Below, in pieces: positions 1 to 6,990 of a DNA stretch of 9,047 bases. Below the pieces are notes generated by a model, which was given only the letters and a program-made list of their open reading frames with translations, was not told where the DNA came from and did not search any database. Location: positions 1-9,047 of the forward strand of contig JAGXLE010000039.1 in the NCBI GenBank assembly GCA_018334855.1. Direction: 5' to 3'. This stretch comes from Desulfobacterales bacterium (GTDB lineage: Bacteria; Desulfobacterota; Desulfobacteria; Desulfobacterales; Desulfosalsimonadaceae). Positions within the stretch are counted from its first letter, which is position 1, and each line of letters begins with the position of its first letter. The position numbers and the translations under genes are program-made.

Positions 1-191
1 TTTTTATAGGAGATACCGCCCGTGACCTGCAGGCGGGACAGGCTGCAGGGATTTCCTGCCTGCTGGTACGTACAGGCCATGGCCGGGATACAGAAGCAGA
101 CCTTAAAAATTACGGCATAAAAAACATCGAAGCAAAAACCGTTTTTATATTTGATGACCTGCTTTCAGCGTGCATGGCAATAACTGACTGA
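1..191 (+). CDS. gmhB: D-glycero-beta-D-manno-heptose 1,7-bisphosphate 7-phosphatase, C-terminal part
   Basis: This is the last 62 codons of an open frame (codons from position 3, TGA at 189-191); the 5' end lies outside the window. The visible start FIGDTARDLQAG matches HAD-superfamily motif IV (GDxxxD...AG), which supplies acidic Mg2+ ligands. It is followed by the GmhB-type segment LLVRTGHGRDTEAD and a short tail ending FDDLLSACMAITD. GmhB is a cytoplasmic phosphatase that removes the 7-phosphate from heptose-1,7-bisphosphate, between the kinase and adenylyltransferase steps of HldE. The assignment rests on motif IV plus the adjacent gmhA and hldE. A related HAD phosphatase such as histidinol-phosphatase is the alternative, but the neighbours make gmhB much more likely. 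Confidence 0.85.
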   Translation, partial: FIGDTARDLQAGQAAGISCLLVRTGHGRDTEADLKNYGIKNIEAKTVFIFDDLLSACMAITD

Positions 192-217
192 AGCGCCTGA
201 AAGGAATATTAACAAAG

Positions 218-784
218 ATGAGGGATTTCAAAGAAATAGCCGAAGAACATATCCGGGTGCTCCAGGATTCCATAGAGCTTTACCGGCAGAATTTAAAGCA
301 AGCCGCACAACTGTGCATAAACGCACTTGCCGGCAAGGCAAGGATACTTGTATGCGGAAACGGGGGAAGCGCTGCAGATGCCCAGCATTTCGCAGCCGAA
401 CTTGTCGGACGCTATGAAACAGAGCGCAAAGGGCTTGCGGCCATCGCACTGTCCACGGATACCTCTGCAATCACTGCCATCGGCAACGACTATGGTTTTG
501 ATGAAGTCTTTTCCAGGCAGATCCGGGCCCTGGCCTGCAAAGAAGACGTCCTCGTCGCCATAAGCACCAGCGGGAATTCTTCAAATATAGTGCAGGCCGC
601 AAAAGAAGCCCGGGAGGCGGGGATGAAGATCATTGCCTTTACAGGACAAAACGGCGGACGCCTGGGCGAAATGGCCGACGTTTTATTTGCCGCAGCATCG
701 AAGCGCACAGCCAGGATCCAGGAAATACACGAAATAGGTTTGCATGCGCTGGCAGAAGCCATTGAAACAGAAACCTGCCGATAG
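218..784 (+). CDS. gmhA: Phosphoheptose isomerase (sedoheptulose-7-phosphate isomerase)
   Basis: The 188-residue protein is a single SIS (sugar isomerase) domain of normal GmhA length. It catalyses sedoheptulose-7-phosphate to D-glycero-D-manno-heptose-7-phosphate, the first committed step to ADP-heptose, in the cytoplasm. Seen in the sequence: the CGNGGSAADAQHFAAEL segment (46-62), the phosphate-binding STSGNSSN segment (116-123), and the C-terminal ARIQEIHEIGLHAL helix. Residues H57, E61, Q168 and H176 have the spacing of the family's zinc ligands (H-x3-E and Q-x7-H), so the active site looks complete. The start ATG at 218 follows AAGGA at 201-205, a rather long spacing. It lies 26 bases after gmhB and 7 before hldE, so it is probably cotranscribed with both. 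Confidence 0.96.
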   Translation: MRDFKEIAEEHIRVLQDSIELYRQNLKQAAQLCINALAGKARILVCGNGGSAADAQHFAAELVGRYETERKGLAAIALSTDTSAITAIGNDYGFDEVFSRQIRALACKEDVLVAISTSGNSSNIVQAAKEAREAGMKIIAFTGQNGGRLGEMADVLFAAASKRTARIQEIHEIGLHALAEAIETETCR

Positions 785-791
785 GTGACAA

Positions 792-2276
792 ATGCAGAAA
801 ACACCGATTCTTGCCAAAAACCTGGCCGAATTCCTTAAAAACGCCGGAATGCGGCATGTATGGGTTATAGGCGATATTCTTCTCGACCAGTACATAGAAG
901 GGGATATAGAAAGGCTTTCGCCTGAAGCGCCTGTACAGGTCGTTAACGTCTCAAAAGAATTCAGCCGGCTGGGAGGCGCGGCAAATGTGGCAAACGGGCT
1001 GGCCGCATTCGGGATCAAGGTTACCCTTGCCGGCATTATAGGATCAGACAGTGCAGGCGAAAACCTTCTGGAACTGTGCCGCAAACACGGCATTAAAACC
1101 TGCGGAATACTGGCAATAAAGGACCGCCCCACCATAAGGAAACTTCGTGTTATTTCCAGAAGCCAGCAGATGATAAGGCTGGACTGGGAACAAACCCATG
1201 CCATTGACAAACAGTCTGAAAACGAAATCCTCCGGGCACTTGATAAGGCGGAACCTCCTGATGCTGTTCTTCTGAGCGATTACGCAAAAGGGGTGCTAAC
1301 AGACTCGCTGATACAGGCACTCATATCAAGAGGCGCAAAACACGGAGCTGCCGTTGCGGTGGACCCCAAGCCCAGGCGGCTTGAGAGATACAGGGGGGCA
1401 ACCGTAATCACACCGAACCTCAAAGAATTTCAGGCAGCCCTGGACCGCAACATAGATCCGTGGGATGACCAGGCCATGAAGTCAGCCGCGGGCCGGCTAT
1501 GCAAAAACGCAGGCATAAAAGCTATGCTTGTGACAATGGGCAAGGCGGGCATGGCTGTCTGGACGGCCGAGGGCGGTCTTCACAGAATCGAGGCCACGGC
1601 CAGGGAAGTATACGACGTAACAGGTGCCGGTGATACCGTAATGTCGGCCCTGGCCATGGCTCTTGCAAACGGAGCTGACCTGCATACGGCTGCAATCATA
1701 TCCAACGCCGCAGCAGGTATTGCTGTGGGCAAGGCCGGCACCGCGGTTGTAGAGCCCGCCGAACTGATGGAGGCACTCTCTCCTCACGCCGAAGACAAGA
1801 TTCTCGACAGCATGATGCTGGAAGAACGTTTGCGCCTGTGGCGTATCCAGCAGAAAAAAATAGTATTTACAAACGGTTGCTTTGACCTGCTGCATGCCGG
1901 CCACCTCCACATTTTAAACCAGGCCGCATCATTCGGCGATGTTTTGATGGTGGGGATCAATACGGATGATTCAATACGGAGGATAAACAAGGGACCGGAC
2001 CGCCCCCTTATACCTCAACAGGAAAGAGCATCCATAGTGGCGGCATTAGACTGCGTGAACGCGGTTATCCTGTTTGACGAGGACACTCCGGTGGAGCTGA
2101 TCAGAAAAATCAAGCCCGATGTGCTGGTTAAAGGAGCCGACTACACGATAGACCAGGTCGTGGGAAAAGAAGTGGTTGAAGCATACGGCGGCCAGGTGCG
2201 CCTGGTGGATCTTTTGCCCGACAAGTCGACCTCTTCACTTATCCGGAGGATAAGGGGAAATTACAGAACTGAATAA
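792..2276 (+). CDS. hldE: Bifunctional heptose-7-phosphate kinase / heptose-1-phosphate adenylyltransferase
   Basis: The 494-residue fusion is slightly longer than the 477-residue E. coli HldE (RfaE). Residues about 20-330 are a PfkB/ribokinase-type kinase: VIGDILLDQY (25-34), the sugar-binding GGAANVANGL segment (61-70), SDYAKG (162-167), DPKP (191-194), and DVTGAGDT (275-282), whose D281 is the expected catalytic base. Residues about 355-494 are a cytidylyltransferase-fold domain with TNGCFDLLHAGH (360-371), carrying the HxGH nucleotide-binding motif, and VKGADY (446-451). The kinase makes heptose-1,7-bisphosphate; after GmhB removes the 7-phosphate, the second domain makes ADP-heptose. Both active sites look intact. 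A GGTGA at 784-788 overlaps the gmhA stop but sits only 3 bases before the ATG, so translation may be coupled to gmhA. Confidence 0.97.
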   Translation: MQKTPILAKNLAEFLKNAGMRHVWVIGDILLDQYIEGDIERLSPEAPVQVVNVSKEFSRLGGAANVANGLAAFGIKVTLAGIIGSDSAGENLLELCRKHGIKTCGILAIKDRPTIRKLRVISRSQQMIRLDWEQTHAIDKQSENEILRALDKAEPPDAVLLSDYAKGVLTDSLIQALISRGAKHGAAVAVDPKPRRLERYRGATVITPNLKEFQAALDRNIDPWDDQAMKSAAGRLCKNAGIKAMLVTMGKAGMAVWTAEGGLHRIEATAREVYDVTGAGDTVMSALAMALANGADLHTAAIISNAAAGIAVGKAGTAVVEPAELMEALSPHAEDKILDSMMLEERLRLWRIQQKKIVFTNGCFDLLHAGHLHILNQAASFGDVLMVGINTDDSIRRINKGPDRPLIPQQERASIVAALDCVNAVILFDEDTPVELIRKIKPDVLVKGADYTIDQVVGKEVVEAYGGQVRLVDLLPDKSTSSLIRRIRGNYRTE

Positions 2277-2287
2277 ATTTCAAAAAC

Positions 2288-3604
2288 TCAGCTACGGCCT
2301 CTCTCATTTCCGGCAATTGCGGGCCTATCGGGCCACTTTTGCCGCTGGAGGGCCGCTAAGGCCGCAGCACATGCAATAAAAAGAAAAAACGCACCTATTA
2401 CGAAAACTCCGTATGCTTCAAGAACATCGCTTCCGTAATCGCCAAAAAAGAAACTGCTTGTAAAAGTATGGAGAAAAACACCCGCTGCCATTAAAGCCAG
2501 AGGCACCCATTTTTTCCACCCCCAAGGATTCATGACAAGCAAATAATAGATAAGAAACGCGTGGGCAAGTATCAATAAAATATAGTGATGCTTCCAGGAT
2601 CGCTCCGAGAGAAGAAGCATTGCAAGAAACACCATTGCAAATTCGCCCAGATTCCCTAAATTCCTCGGCTTTTCCCGCGGGGTGCGGCAAAACCAGGCAA
2701 GGGCCCCCACTACAGCAAGAGAGGCAGCCTTGACTATATAGGAAACCGTTTTGGGATCAAGAGATACAAAATTGATTTTTAAAGCCTCGTAAATGCCCTC
2801 CTTTGGTTCTGCAGCAATGGCGGTGGAATCTGAAAGAAGCCTGTAGAAAATACCTGTAAATGACTGATTCAGATGCTGAGTCTGCATATATCCAACCTCT
2901 GCGCCCTTTATAAACGGGACAATCATCTGGTGGAACCACTGTATTACCAGATTATGATTGAATTCAAAGCCCAGCAATAGCCCCGGCACTATCCAGCAAA
3001 ATATTACGATGCCTGCAATTGAACCTCCGGCGCTGACCCACTTGCGTTTATACAGAAAATAGGGAATAAAAAGAGCCGGCGTTACTTTAAGTACGGTGGC
3101 AAGACCTATGCTTAAACCCGACAGAAAATCCTTTCCGTGATATGAGCAAAACAATCCACAGACAACAAGCCCCCCTATTAGAATATTTACGTTGCCGTGT
3201 GTTAAATCGCTTATAAATACTCGCATGCTAAGCAGCATAATTATAAATAATGCCCAGTAGGGCATGGGCGGGCCGTTGTTTCTGGCAACCCTTTCAACAG
3301 CCCAAAATATAAATATCACTATTGCAAACTTAAATAAAAACCAGGCCATAGATCCTGCCAGGGGCCCCATGGCATGAAATGGGATAAGGATTATAGCCAT
3401 AAAGGGAAGATTGGGGTACCTTAAACCTTCACCCCCGTAAATTGTCTCCCCGTCCAAAAGCAACTCGGTATGCTGGGTCCAGCGCAGAAATGCCGTGCGG
3501 TCTTCAAGCGCCTTGTCAAAGACCTTGATACCCGAAGATAAAAACATGGCAAGAAACACTACGAACAAAAGCTTTTTAAACACGCCGCCGGATTTAACTG
3601 TCAT
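2288..3604 (-). CDS. GT87-family (DUF2029) polytopic membrane glycosyltransferase
   Basis: This 438-residue protein is strongly hydrophobic, with roughly ten to twelve predicted membrane spans beginning at residues 9-26. It matches the GT87/DUF2029 pattern of GT-C-fold transferases: an acidic first loop (EDRTAFLRW, 34-42), RYPNLPFMAIILIPF (62-76), HGNVNILIGGL (136-146), LKVTPALFIPYFLYKRKW (172-189), LNQSFTGIFYR (245-255) and SERSWKHHYILL (333-344). Characterised GT87 members use a polyprenyl-phosphate-linked sugar, often mannose, and transfer it on the outer face of the inner membrane. The substrate here is not readable. The ATG at 3604 has AAGGGA ten bases upstream. The gene converges on hldE with 11 bases between and is divergent from the rfaG operon, so it is its own transcription unit. 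A role in core or another surface glycan is inferred from context. Confidence 0.85.
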   Translation of the reverse strand: MTVKSGGVFKKLLFVVFLAMFLSSGIKVFDKALEDRTAFLRWTQHTELLLDGETIYGGEGLRYPNLPFMAIILIPFHAMGPLAGSMAWFLFKFAIVIFIFWAVERVARNNGPPMPYWALFIIMLLSMRVFISDLTHGNVNILIGGLVVCGLFCSYHGKDFLSGLSIGLATVLKVTPALFIPYFLYKRKWVSAGGSIAGIVIFCWIVPGLLLGFEFNHNLVIQWFHQMIVPFIKGAEVGYMQTQHLNQSFTGIFYRLLSDSTAIAAEPKEGIYEALKINFVSLDPKTVSYIVKAASLAVVGALAWFCRTPREKPRNLGNLGEFAMVFLAMLLLSERSWKHHYILLILAHAFLIYYLLVMNPWGWKKWVPLALMAAGVFLHTFTSSFFFGDYGSDVLEAYGVFVIGAFFLFIACAAALAALQRQKWPDRPAIAGNERGRS

Positions 3605-3670
3605 GAAAGTCTGGTCCCTTATCGATAATCAGCAAAGCCTTTATCCCGCAGGAAGGTAATACGTCTCTTT

Positions 3671-3689
3671 AAAAACAGCCGAAAGGCTG
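3671..3689 (-). terminator. Terminator-like hairpin with T-run in the leader of the GT87 gene
   Basis: Read on the - strand this is CAGCC-TTTC-GGCTG followed directly by TTTTT: a 5-bp GC-rich stem, a 4-base loop and a U-tract. The stem is short for an efficient intrinsic terminator. It lies about 70 bases upstream of the GT87 start codon and just inside the transcript expected from the promoter at 3703-3731. It could be an attenuator-like element or could stop antisense transcription; it may also be chance. Confidence 0.3.
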
Positions 3690-3702
3690 AAGGATTTAAA
3701 AC

Positions 3703-3731
3703 TACATATCCGAAAGACCACATTGTGTCAA
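3703..3731 (-). promoter_or_regulatory. Candidate sigma70 promoter for the GT87 gene
   Basis: On the - strand, TTGACA (3731-3726, perfect -35 consensus) is followed after 17 bases by TATGTA (3708-3703), a weak -10 with 3 of 6 matches. The expected start near 3696 gives a leader of about 90 bases before the ATG at 3604. The position just upstream of the gene, in a divergent intergenic region, supports it. No operator repeat is visible. Confidence 0.4.
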
Positions 3732-3781
3732 TACTGTTAAAAAGACTTCTACCTGTATTTCCCGCAGATTCCGGCCTTTTC

Positions 3782-3809
3782 TTGACTTATCTCTGAAAAA
3801 TGCTAAACA
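3782..3809 (+). promoter_or_regulatory. Candidate sigma70 promoter for the rfaG operon
   Basis: TTGACT (3782-3787) is followed after 16 bases by TAAACA (3804-3809). A TG one base before the -10 hexamer (TGC-TAAACA) gives an extended -10. Expected transcription start is near 3816, about 26 bases before the rfaG ATG. It is the best match in the divergent region in this direction and is placed sensibly. Confidence 0.45.
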
Positions 3810-3832
3810 GGGTTCATTAAACCTTGCAGAGC

Positions 3833-3836
3833 AGGA
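3833..3836 (+). promoter_or_regulatory. Ribosome binding site that fixes the rfaG start at 3842
   Basis: AGGA lies five bases before ATG 3842. The longest open frame would begin at a TTG (3824) with no Shine-Dalgarno sequence. Starting at 3842 gives MKLAFCLFKYFPYGGLQRDF, which lines up end to end with the N-terminus of known WaaG proteins, so the shorter start is preferred. Confidence 0.7.
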
Positions 3837-3841
3837 ATAAA

Positions 3842-4971
3842 ATGAAACTTGCGTTCTGTCTTTTTAAATATTTTCCCTATGGAGGACTGCAGCGGGATTT
3901 TTTCCAGCTTGCACGCACATGCATCTGCCGGGGGCACCGGGTGGACGTCTATACCGGTTCATGGAAAGGAGAACAACCCAATGATCTGAGGGTTTTTATA
4001 TTCCGAACAAAAGACTTACAAACCATCGCAGGTATGTATCCTTTGCCAGGAGGGCAAATAAGCTCATCGCACAGGAAGGCTACGACGCCGTTGTTGGATT
4101 CAATAAAATGCCGGGTCTGGACGTGTATTTTGCCTCGGACTCATGCTATGCGGCAAGAGCAAAGCAAAAAAACTTTCTATACAGAATCTCAGGCCGATGC
4201 AGGACTTTAATGGCAATGGAGCGGGCTGTTTTTGGCAGACAATCAAAAACGGAAATCATCTCAATATCGGAAAATGAAAAAAAGCGCTACATGGACTGCT
4301 ACGGTACTGAGAAAAGCCGGTTTCATTGCGTGCCGCCCGGTATTTCAAAAAAACGCCTGGCTCCTGCAAATGCCCCGGAAAACAGAGACGAAATACGCGA
4401 AAAATTTTTTGCAGATGAAAATACGCACATTGTATTGATGGTCGGCTCCGGTTTTAAAACCAAGGGCGTGGACCGTGCAGTACGGGCAATATCGGCTCTG
4501 CCCGAACGCCTGAAAGAAAAAACCCTGCTGGTAATTGTAGGCAAAGGAAAAACCCGGCCTTACCTGAGACTGGCAAAAAGACTCGGTGTTTTACCCAATA
4601 TACATTTTATGGGGCAGCGCGATGATGTAGCAAAATTTATGGCGGGGGCCGATCTTCTGCTGCATCCCTCATATCACGAGAATACCGGCACTGTTTTAAT
4701 AGAAGCCATGGCAGCGGGCCTGCCCGTTCTTGCAACCGGAACCTGCGGCTACGGATCCCACGTCAAGCGGGCCGGCGCGGGCAGACTGGTGCCTTCGCCC
4801 TTCAGGCAGGAGACATTAAACAACATGCTTGCCTCCATGCTCTCTGATAAACAAATGGAGCAATGGGGAAAAAACGGTAAAAAATATGTTGCGGAAACAG
4901 ATGTATACAGTATGCATCAAAAGGCCGCGGAAATAATCGAGACGGTGGCCGCCGGGCGGCGCTTTTCTTAA
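3842..4971 (+). pseudogene. rfaG: LPS core glucosyltransferase I (WaaG/RfaG), split by a -1 frameshift
   Basis: WaaG is a GT4-family, GT-B-fold cytoplasmic enzyme that adds the first outer-core glucose to heptose II. The N-terminal part (to about codon 57) reads in one frame with FCLFKYFPYGGLQRDF and RGHRVDVYTGSW. From about 4012 the family sequence continues in another frame with VVGFNKMPGLDVYF, GSGFKTKGVDRA, LLLHPSYHENTG and VLIEAMAAGLPV, which includes the GT4 E-x7-E pair. Adding one A to the run at 4009-4012 joins the halves as RTKRLTNHRRY and gives 376 residues, against 374 in E. coli. Without repair, the first frame stops at 4208-4210, and the second has a stop (3982-3984) just upstream. 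It may be a true mutation, a sequencing error in the A-run, or, less likely, ribosomal slippage on AAA. It heads an operon with the GT2 and rfaP genes. Confidence 0.9.
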
Positions 4972-5001
4972 TACCCGACAACAGGAAAGCTTGTTTCTGA
5001 A

Positions 5002-5700
5002 ATGGAAAAAAACCTGAAACTCTCTGTAATCATACCCGTCTACAACGAAGAAGATACCGTTTTAAATGTAATTGAAAAGGTCAGGGCCGTGGATCTGCCC
5101 AAGGAAATCATCGTGGTAAACGACTGCTCAACAGACGGTACCGGCCAGGTGCTTGACAATTATCCGAAAGACGATTCCATAAAAGTTGTCCATCATGATG
5201 TCAACTCCGGCAAAGGCGCAGCCATACAGACGGCCAGGCAGTTTATAACAGGAGACCTGGTGATTATCCAGGACGCCGACCTTGAATACAACCCCGCGGA
5301 ATACCCGCGCATGTATAAATTTTTTGTCGAAAACAATGCGGATGCAGTTTACGGAAGCCGGTATTCGGGAAACGAGGTAATGGTGGACAGTTTTTTCCAT
5401 TACTACGGAAACAAGTTCCTTACATTTCTTTCAAATATTTTTACCAATTTGCATCTTACGGACATGGAAACCTGCTACAAGATGATCCGGGCGGAGATTT
5501 TCAAAGAAATACCCCTGGAATCGAAGTGTTTCGGCTTTGAACCCGAGATTACAGCCAGGCTTGCAAAAAGAAGGGCCCGCATTTTTGAAGTGCCCATATA
5601 CTATGAGCCGCGCATATATGAACAGGGAAAAAAAATAGGCTGGCAAGACGGCGTCAAGGCCATCTGGTATATTGTAAAATTTAATCTTTTCAGAAAATAA
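5002..5700 (+). CDS. GT2 glycosyltransferase, DPM1-like polyprenyl-phosphate sugar synthase
   Basis: The 232-residue protein is a compact GT-A-fold GT2 domain with no membrane segment, like soluble dolichol-phosphate mannose synthases. Seen: VIIPVYNEE (9-17), VVNDCSTDGTG (38-48), NSGKGAA (68-74), the metal-binding DAD (91-93), YGSRY (117-121), TDMETCYKMIR (153-163) and KIGWQDG (211-217). This family usually moves a sugar from GDP- or UDP-sugar to a polyprenyl phosphate on the cytoplasmic face; the sugar cannot be read from the sequence. It lies 30 bases after rfaG and 11 before rfaP, in the same operon. AGGAAAG at 4983-4989 is a plausible but distant ribosome site. With the GT87 protein next door it could supply a lipid-linked donor. 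Direct glycosyl transfer to the core is the alternative. Confidence 0.88.
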   Translation: MEKNLKLSVIIPVYNEEDTVLNVIEKVRAVDLPKEIIVVNDCSTDGTGQVLDNYPKDDSIKVVHHDVNSGKGAAIQTARQFITGDLVIIQDADLEYNPAEYPRMYKFFVENNADAVYGSRYSGNEVMVDSFFHYYGNKFLTFLSNIFTNLHLTDMETCYKMIRAEIFKEIPLESKCFGFEPEITARLAKRRARIFEVPIYYEPRIYEQGKKIGWQDGVKAIWYIVKFNLFRK

Positions 5701-5711
5701 AAGATGTACCC

Positions 5712-6590
5712 ATGAAAGATTCTGCCGCCACCATCAGCTGCATAAGGAAAAACAATCTTTTAATTAACAAAGATTACGTAAAATTTTTAGAAGAGACGAA
5801 GCTTGATTCCTTTGAGTCCGTATGGCGGCACAAACCGGATGAAACCGTAAAAGACATAAAACCCAGGTCAGTTTCCCGCTTTACTGTTAAACACGGTGAT
5901 ACCCCGAAAAGCCTGTATTTAAAGCGCCACAACCTGGAATTTGTGGGTTTCAGGCGTATACTCAGGGCTTTTTTGCGCAGAAAGGCCATTTCACAGGGGA
6001 TTCTTGAATTTGAAAATATATGTAATTTCAGAAAAAGCCGGCTTCCGACAGTCACGCCGGTGGCTGCGGGAGAAAAATTTAACGGATTTTTAAGAGCTCG
6101 CTCATTTCTGGTTACCGAGGATTTTTACCCCTATATTTCCCTGGAATACCTGCTTGATCACAGTCCGCATTTTTTTGAAGGCCGGCAGGGCGAGCCCAGA
6201 AAAAAAACACTTATAAATGAAATCTCGGCTCTGGCAAAAAGAATGCATCAAAGCGGATTTAACCACAGGGATTTTAATGCAACCCACATTCTCCTGCATT
6301 ACAAAGAAGAAACCGGGCCTCCGGAGCTTGCGCTTTTTGATCTCCAGCGGGTTGAAAATCACGGATTTATGAGGCTTAGATGGAAAATAAAAAGTCTTGC
6401 CCGGCTTAATTACAGCCTGCCTGATGAAATTTTTAGCCCGCAGGACCGTATGAACATACTTCTTTTTTATAACGGCAGAACCAGCCCGGGTTTTTCAGAC
6501 CGCCTTCAATGGTTCTGGATAAAAAAGAAAACCGCCAAGATCCGGCGGCATACCGAAAAAAGAAGAGCCGGAAAAAAAGGCATGGGCTGA
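5712..6590 (+). CDS. rfaP: LPS core sugar kinase, WaaP/RfaP (InaA/Kdo kinase) family
   Basis: The 292-residue protein has a small protein-kinase-like fold. Seen: SLYLKRH (67-73) with the likely ATP-binding lysine K71, a basic FRRILRAFLRRKA segment (80-92), the catalytic loop FNHRDFNATHILLH (183-196) with D187 in the HRD position, and the metal-binding ALFDLQR (207-213) with D210. These match WaaP (NHRDC...HFLL; IDLHR), which phosphorylates heptose I of the inner core and stabilises the outer membrane. The rest of the C-terminus is basic (KKKTAKIRRHTEKRR), as expected for a protein handling LPS at the membrane. It is the last intact gene of the rfaG operon. The start ATG at 5712 has only a weak AGATG upstream. 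A KdkA-type Kdo kinase is the main alternative. Confidence 0.87.
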   Translation: MKDSAATISCIRKNNLLINKDYVKFLEETKLDSFESVWRHKPDETVKDIKPRSVSRFTVKHGDTPKSLYLKRHNLEFVGFRRILRAFLRRKAISQGILEFENICNFRKSRLPTVTPVAAGEKFNGFLRARSFLVTEDFYPYISLEYLLDHSPHFFEGRQGEPRKKTLINEISALAKRMHQSGFNHRDFNATHILLHYKEETGPPELALFDLQRVENHGFMRLRWKIKSLARLNYSLPDEIFSPQDRMNILLFYNGRTSPGFSDRLQWFWIKKKTAKIRRHTEKRRAGKKGMG

Positions 6591-6600
6591 ATTTTATTTT

Positions 6601-6646
6601 CCTGCTTCCCTTTAGAAATTCAATATACAAATAGAAAGAAAGCAGG
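6601..6646 (+). other. Weak inverted repeat downstream of rfaP
   Basis: CCTGCTT (6601-6607) and AAGCAGG (6640-6646) form a perfect 7-bp stem around a 32-base A+T-rich loop, ten bases after the rfaP stop. No T-run follows, so it is not a typical intrinsic terminator. It could be an RNA 3'-end structure or chance. The rest of 6591-6700 shows nothing else I can support. Confidence 0.25.
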
Positions 6647-6703
6647 CTGCCCATGAAGTTAAAAAACCTTTACTAATGTTTGCAAAAATATGTAGATATG
6701 AGT

Positions 6704-6954
6704 AGTTTCATTTATTATGCTATGCTCCATGAATATTCAAGACGGAATGAGGGGAAAAACTGCCTTGACATTGATGTTCAACACAGTGTATTTTTTAAAT
6801 AATATGCCGAAGATATTGTTATACACAGCAAGTCAGAAGAACGGTCTGTATATCATGAAAAGAGAGCAACGCATTGGCCGGGAATAATAGCACATGTGAG
6901 CCCGGAATATTTGTTCGCTGGAAATTTGGATATGACCCATTGACTGGACAATAA
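6704..6954 (+). pseudogene. Remnant of group II intron reverse transcriptase/maturase
   Basis: In the frame of position 6704, residues run SSFIYYAMLHEY...HSVFFK, then a TAA (6800-6802), then YAEDIVIHSKSEE (from 6803). This aligns by eye with the catalytic palm of intron-encoded RTs (FERYADDIVIHCKSE), with the box changed from YADD to YAED and a stop in place of the preceding arginine. The frame ends at a TGA near 6923. In a different frame, GIFVRWKFGYDPLTGQ ends at TAA 6952-6954, immediately before domain V; it resembles the F-x-H-W tail of some group II maturases. The thumb and X domains between the two are missing. The protein is certainly inactive if this reading is right. Confidence 0.6.
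6878..6905 (+). other. Inverted repeat inside the intron remnant
   Basis: CCGGG (6878-6882) pairs with CCCGG (6901-6905), and flanking ATT (6873-6875) and AAT (6906-6908) could extend the stem with a GG bulge. The loop contains the 8-base palindrome CACATGTG (6891-6898). It falls between the RT-like piece and the maturase-like tail, so it may mark the internal deletion junction or be chance. No function is assigned. Confidence 0.25.
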
Positions 6955-6988
6955 GAGCCGTATGTATCGAGCGATTCAAGTACGGCTC
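6955..6988 (+). ncRNA. Group II intron domain V (34 nt, partly degenerate)
   Basis: The 34 bases begin GAGCCGTATG and end CAAGTACGGCTC, the length and bases expected of domain V, with the catalytic AGC triad at 6956-6958. The lower stem GAGCCGTA/TACGGCTC is perfect with a 2-base bulge on the 3' side. The upper stem TGTATC/GATTCA holds a T-T mismatch and the loop is GAGC rather than a GNRA tetraloop such as GAAA or GAGA. One change in each place would restore a canonical hairpin. This suggests a real but decaying domain V. Confidence 0.75.
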
Positions 6989-6990
6989 TG

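Noticed and set aside
683..1210. A 175-codon - strand frame
   Set aside because: It is antisense to gmhA and hldE, both of which have complete catalytic motifs. It shows no domain of its own.
2277..2287. Bidirectional terminator between hldE and the GT87 gene
   Set aside because: The gap is 11 bases and I see no inverted repeat with a T-run there.
4007..4014. Programmed -1 ribosomal frameshift in rfaG
   Set aside because: The AAA codon could slip back one base onto AAA, but there is no strong slippery heptamer (such as A AAA AAG), no clear stimulatory structure was noticed, and WaaG is not known to use frameshifting. Mutation or sequencing error is simpler.
6765..6794. TTGACA with TATTTT 18 bases later, a promoter-like pair
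   Set aside because: The -35 match falls inside codons of the RT remnant and the -10 is weak. It could drive the GT2 gene by chance, but I do not list it as a feature.
6717..6887. A 56-codon ATG frame in the gap after rfaP
   Set aside because: It lacks a ribosome site, matches no family I know, and runs out of frame across the segment that reads as reverse transcriptase in the neighbouring frame.
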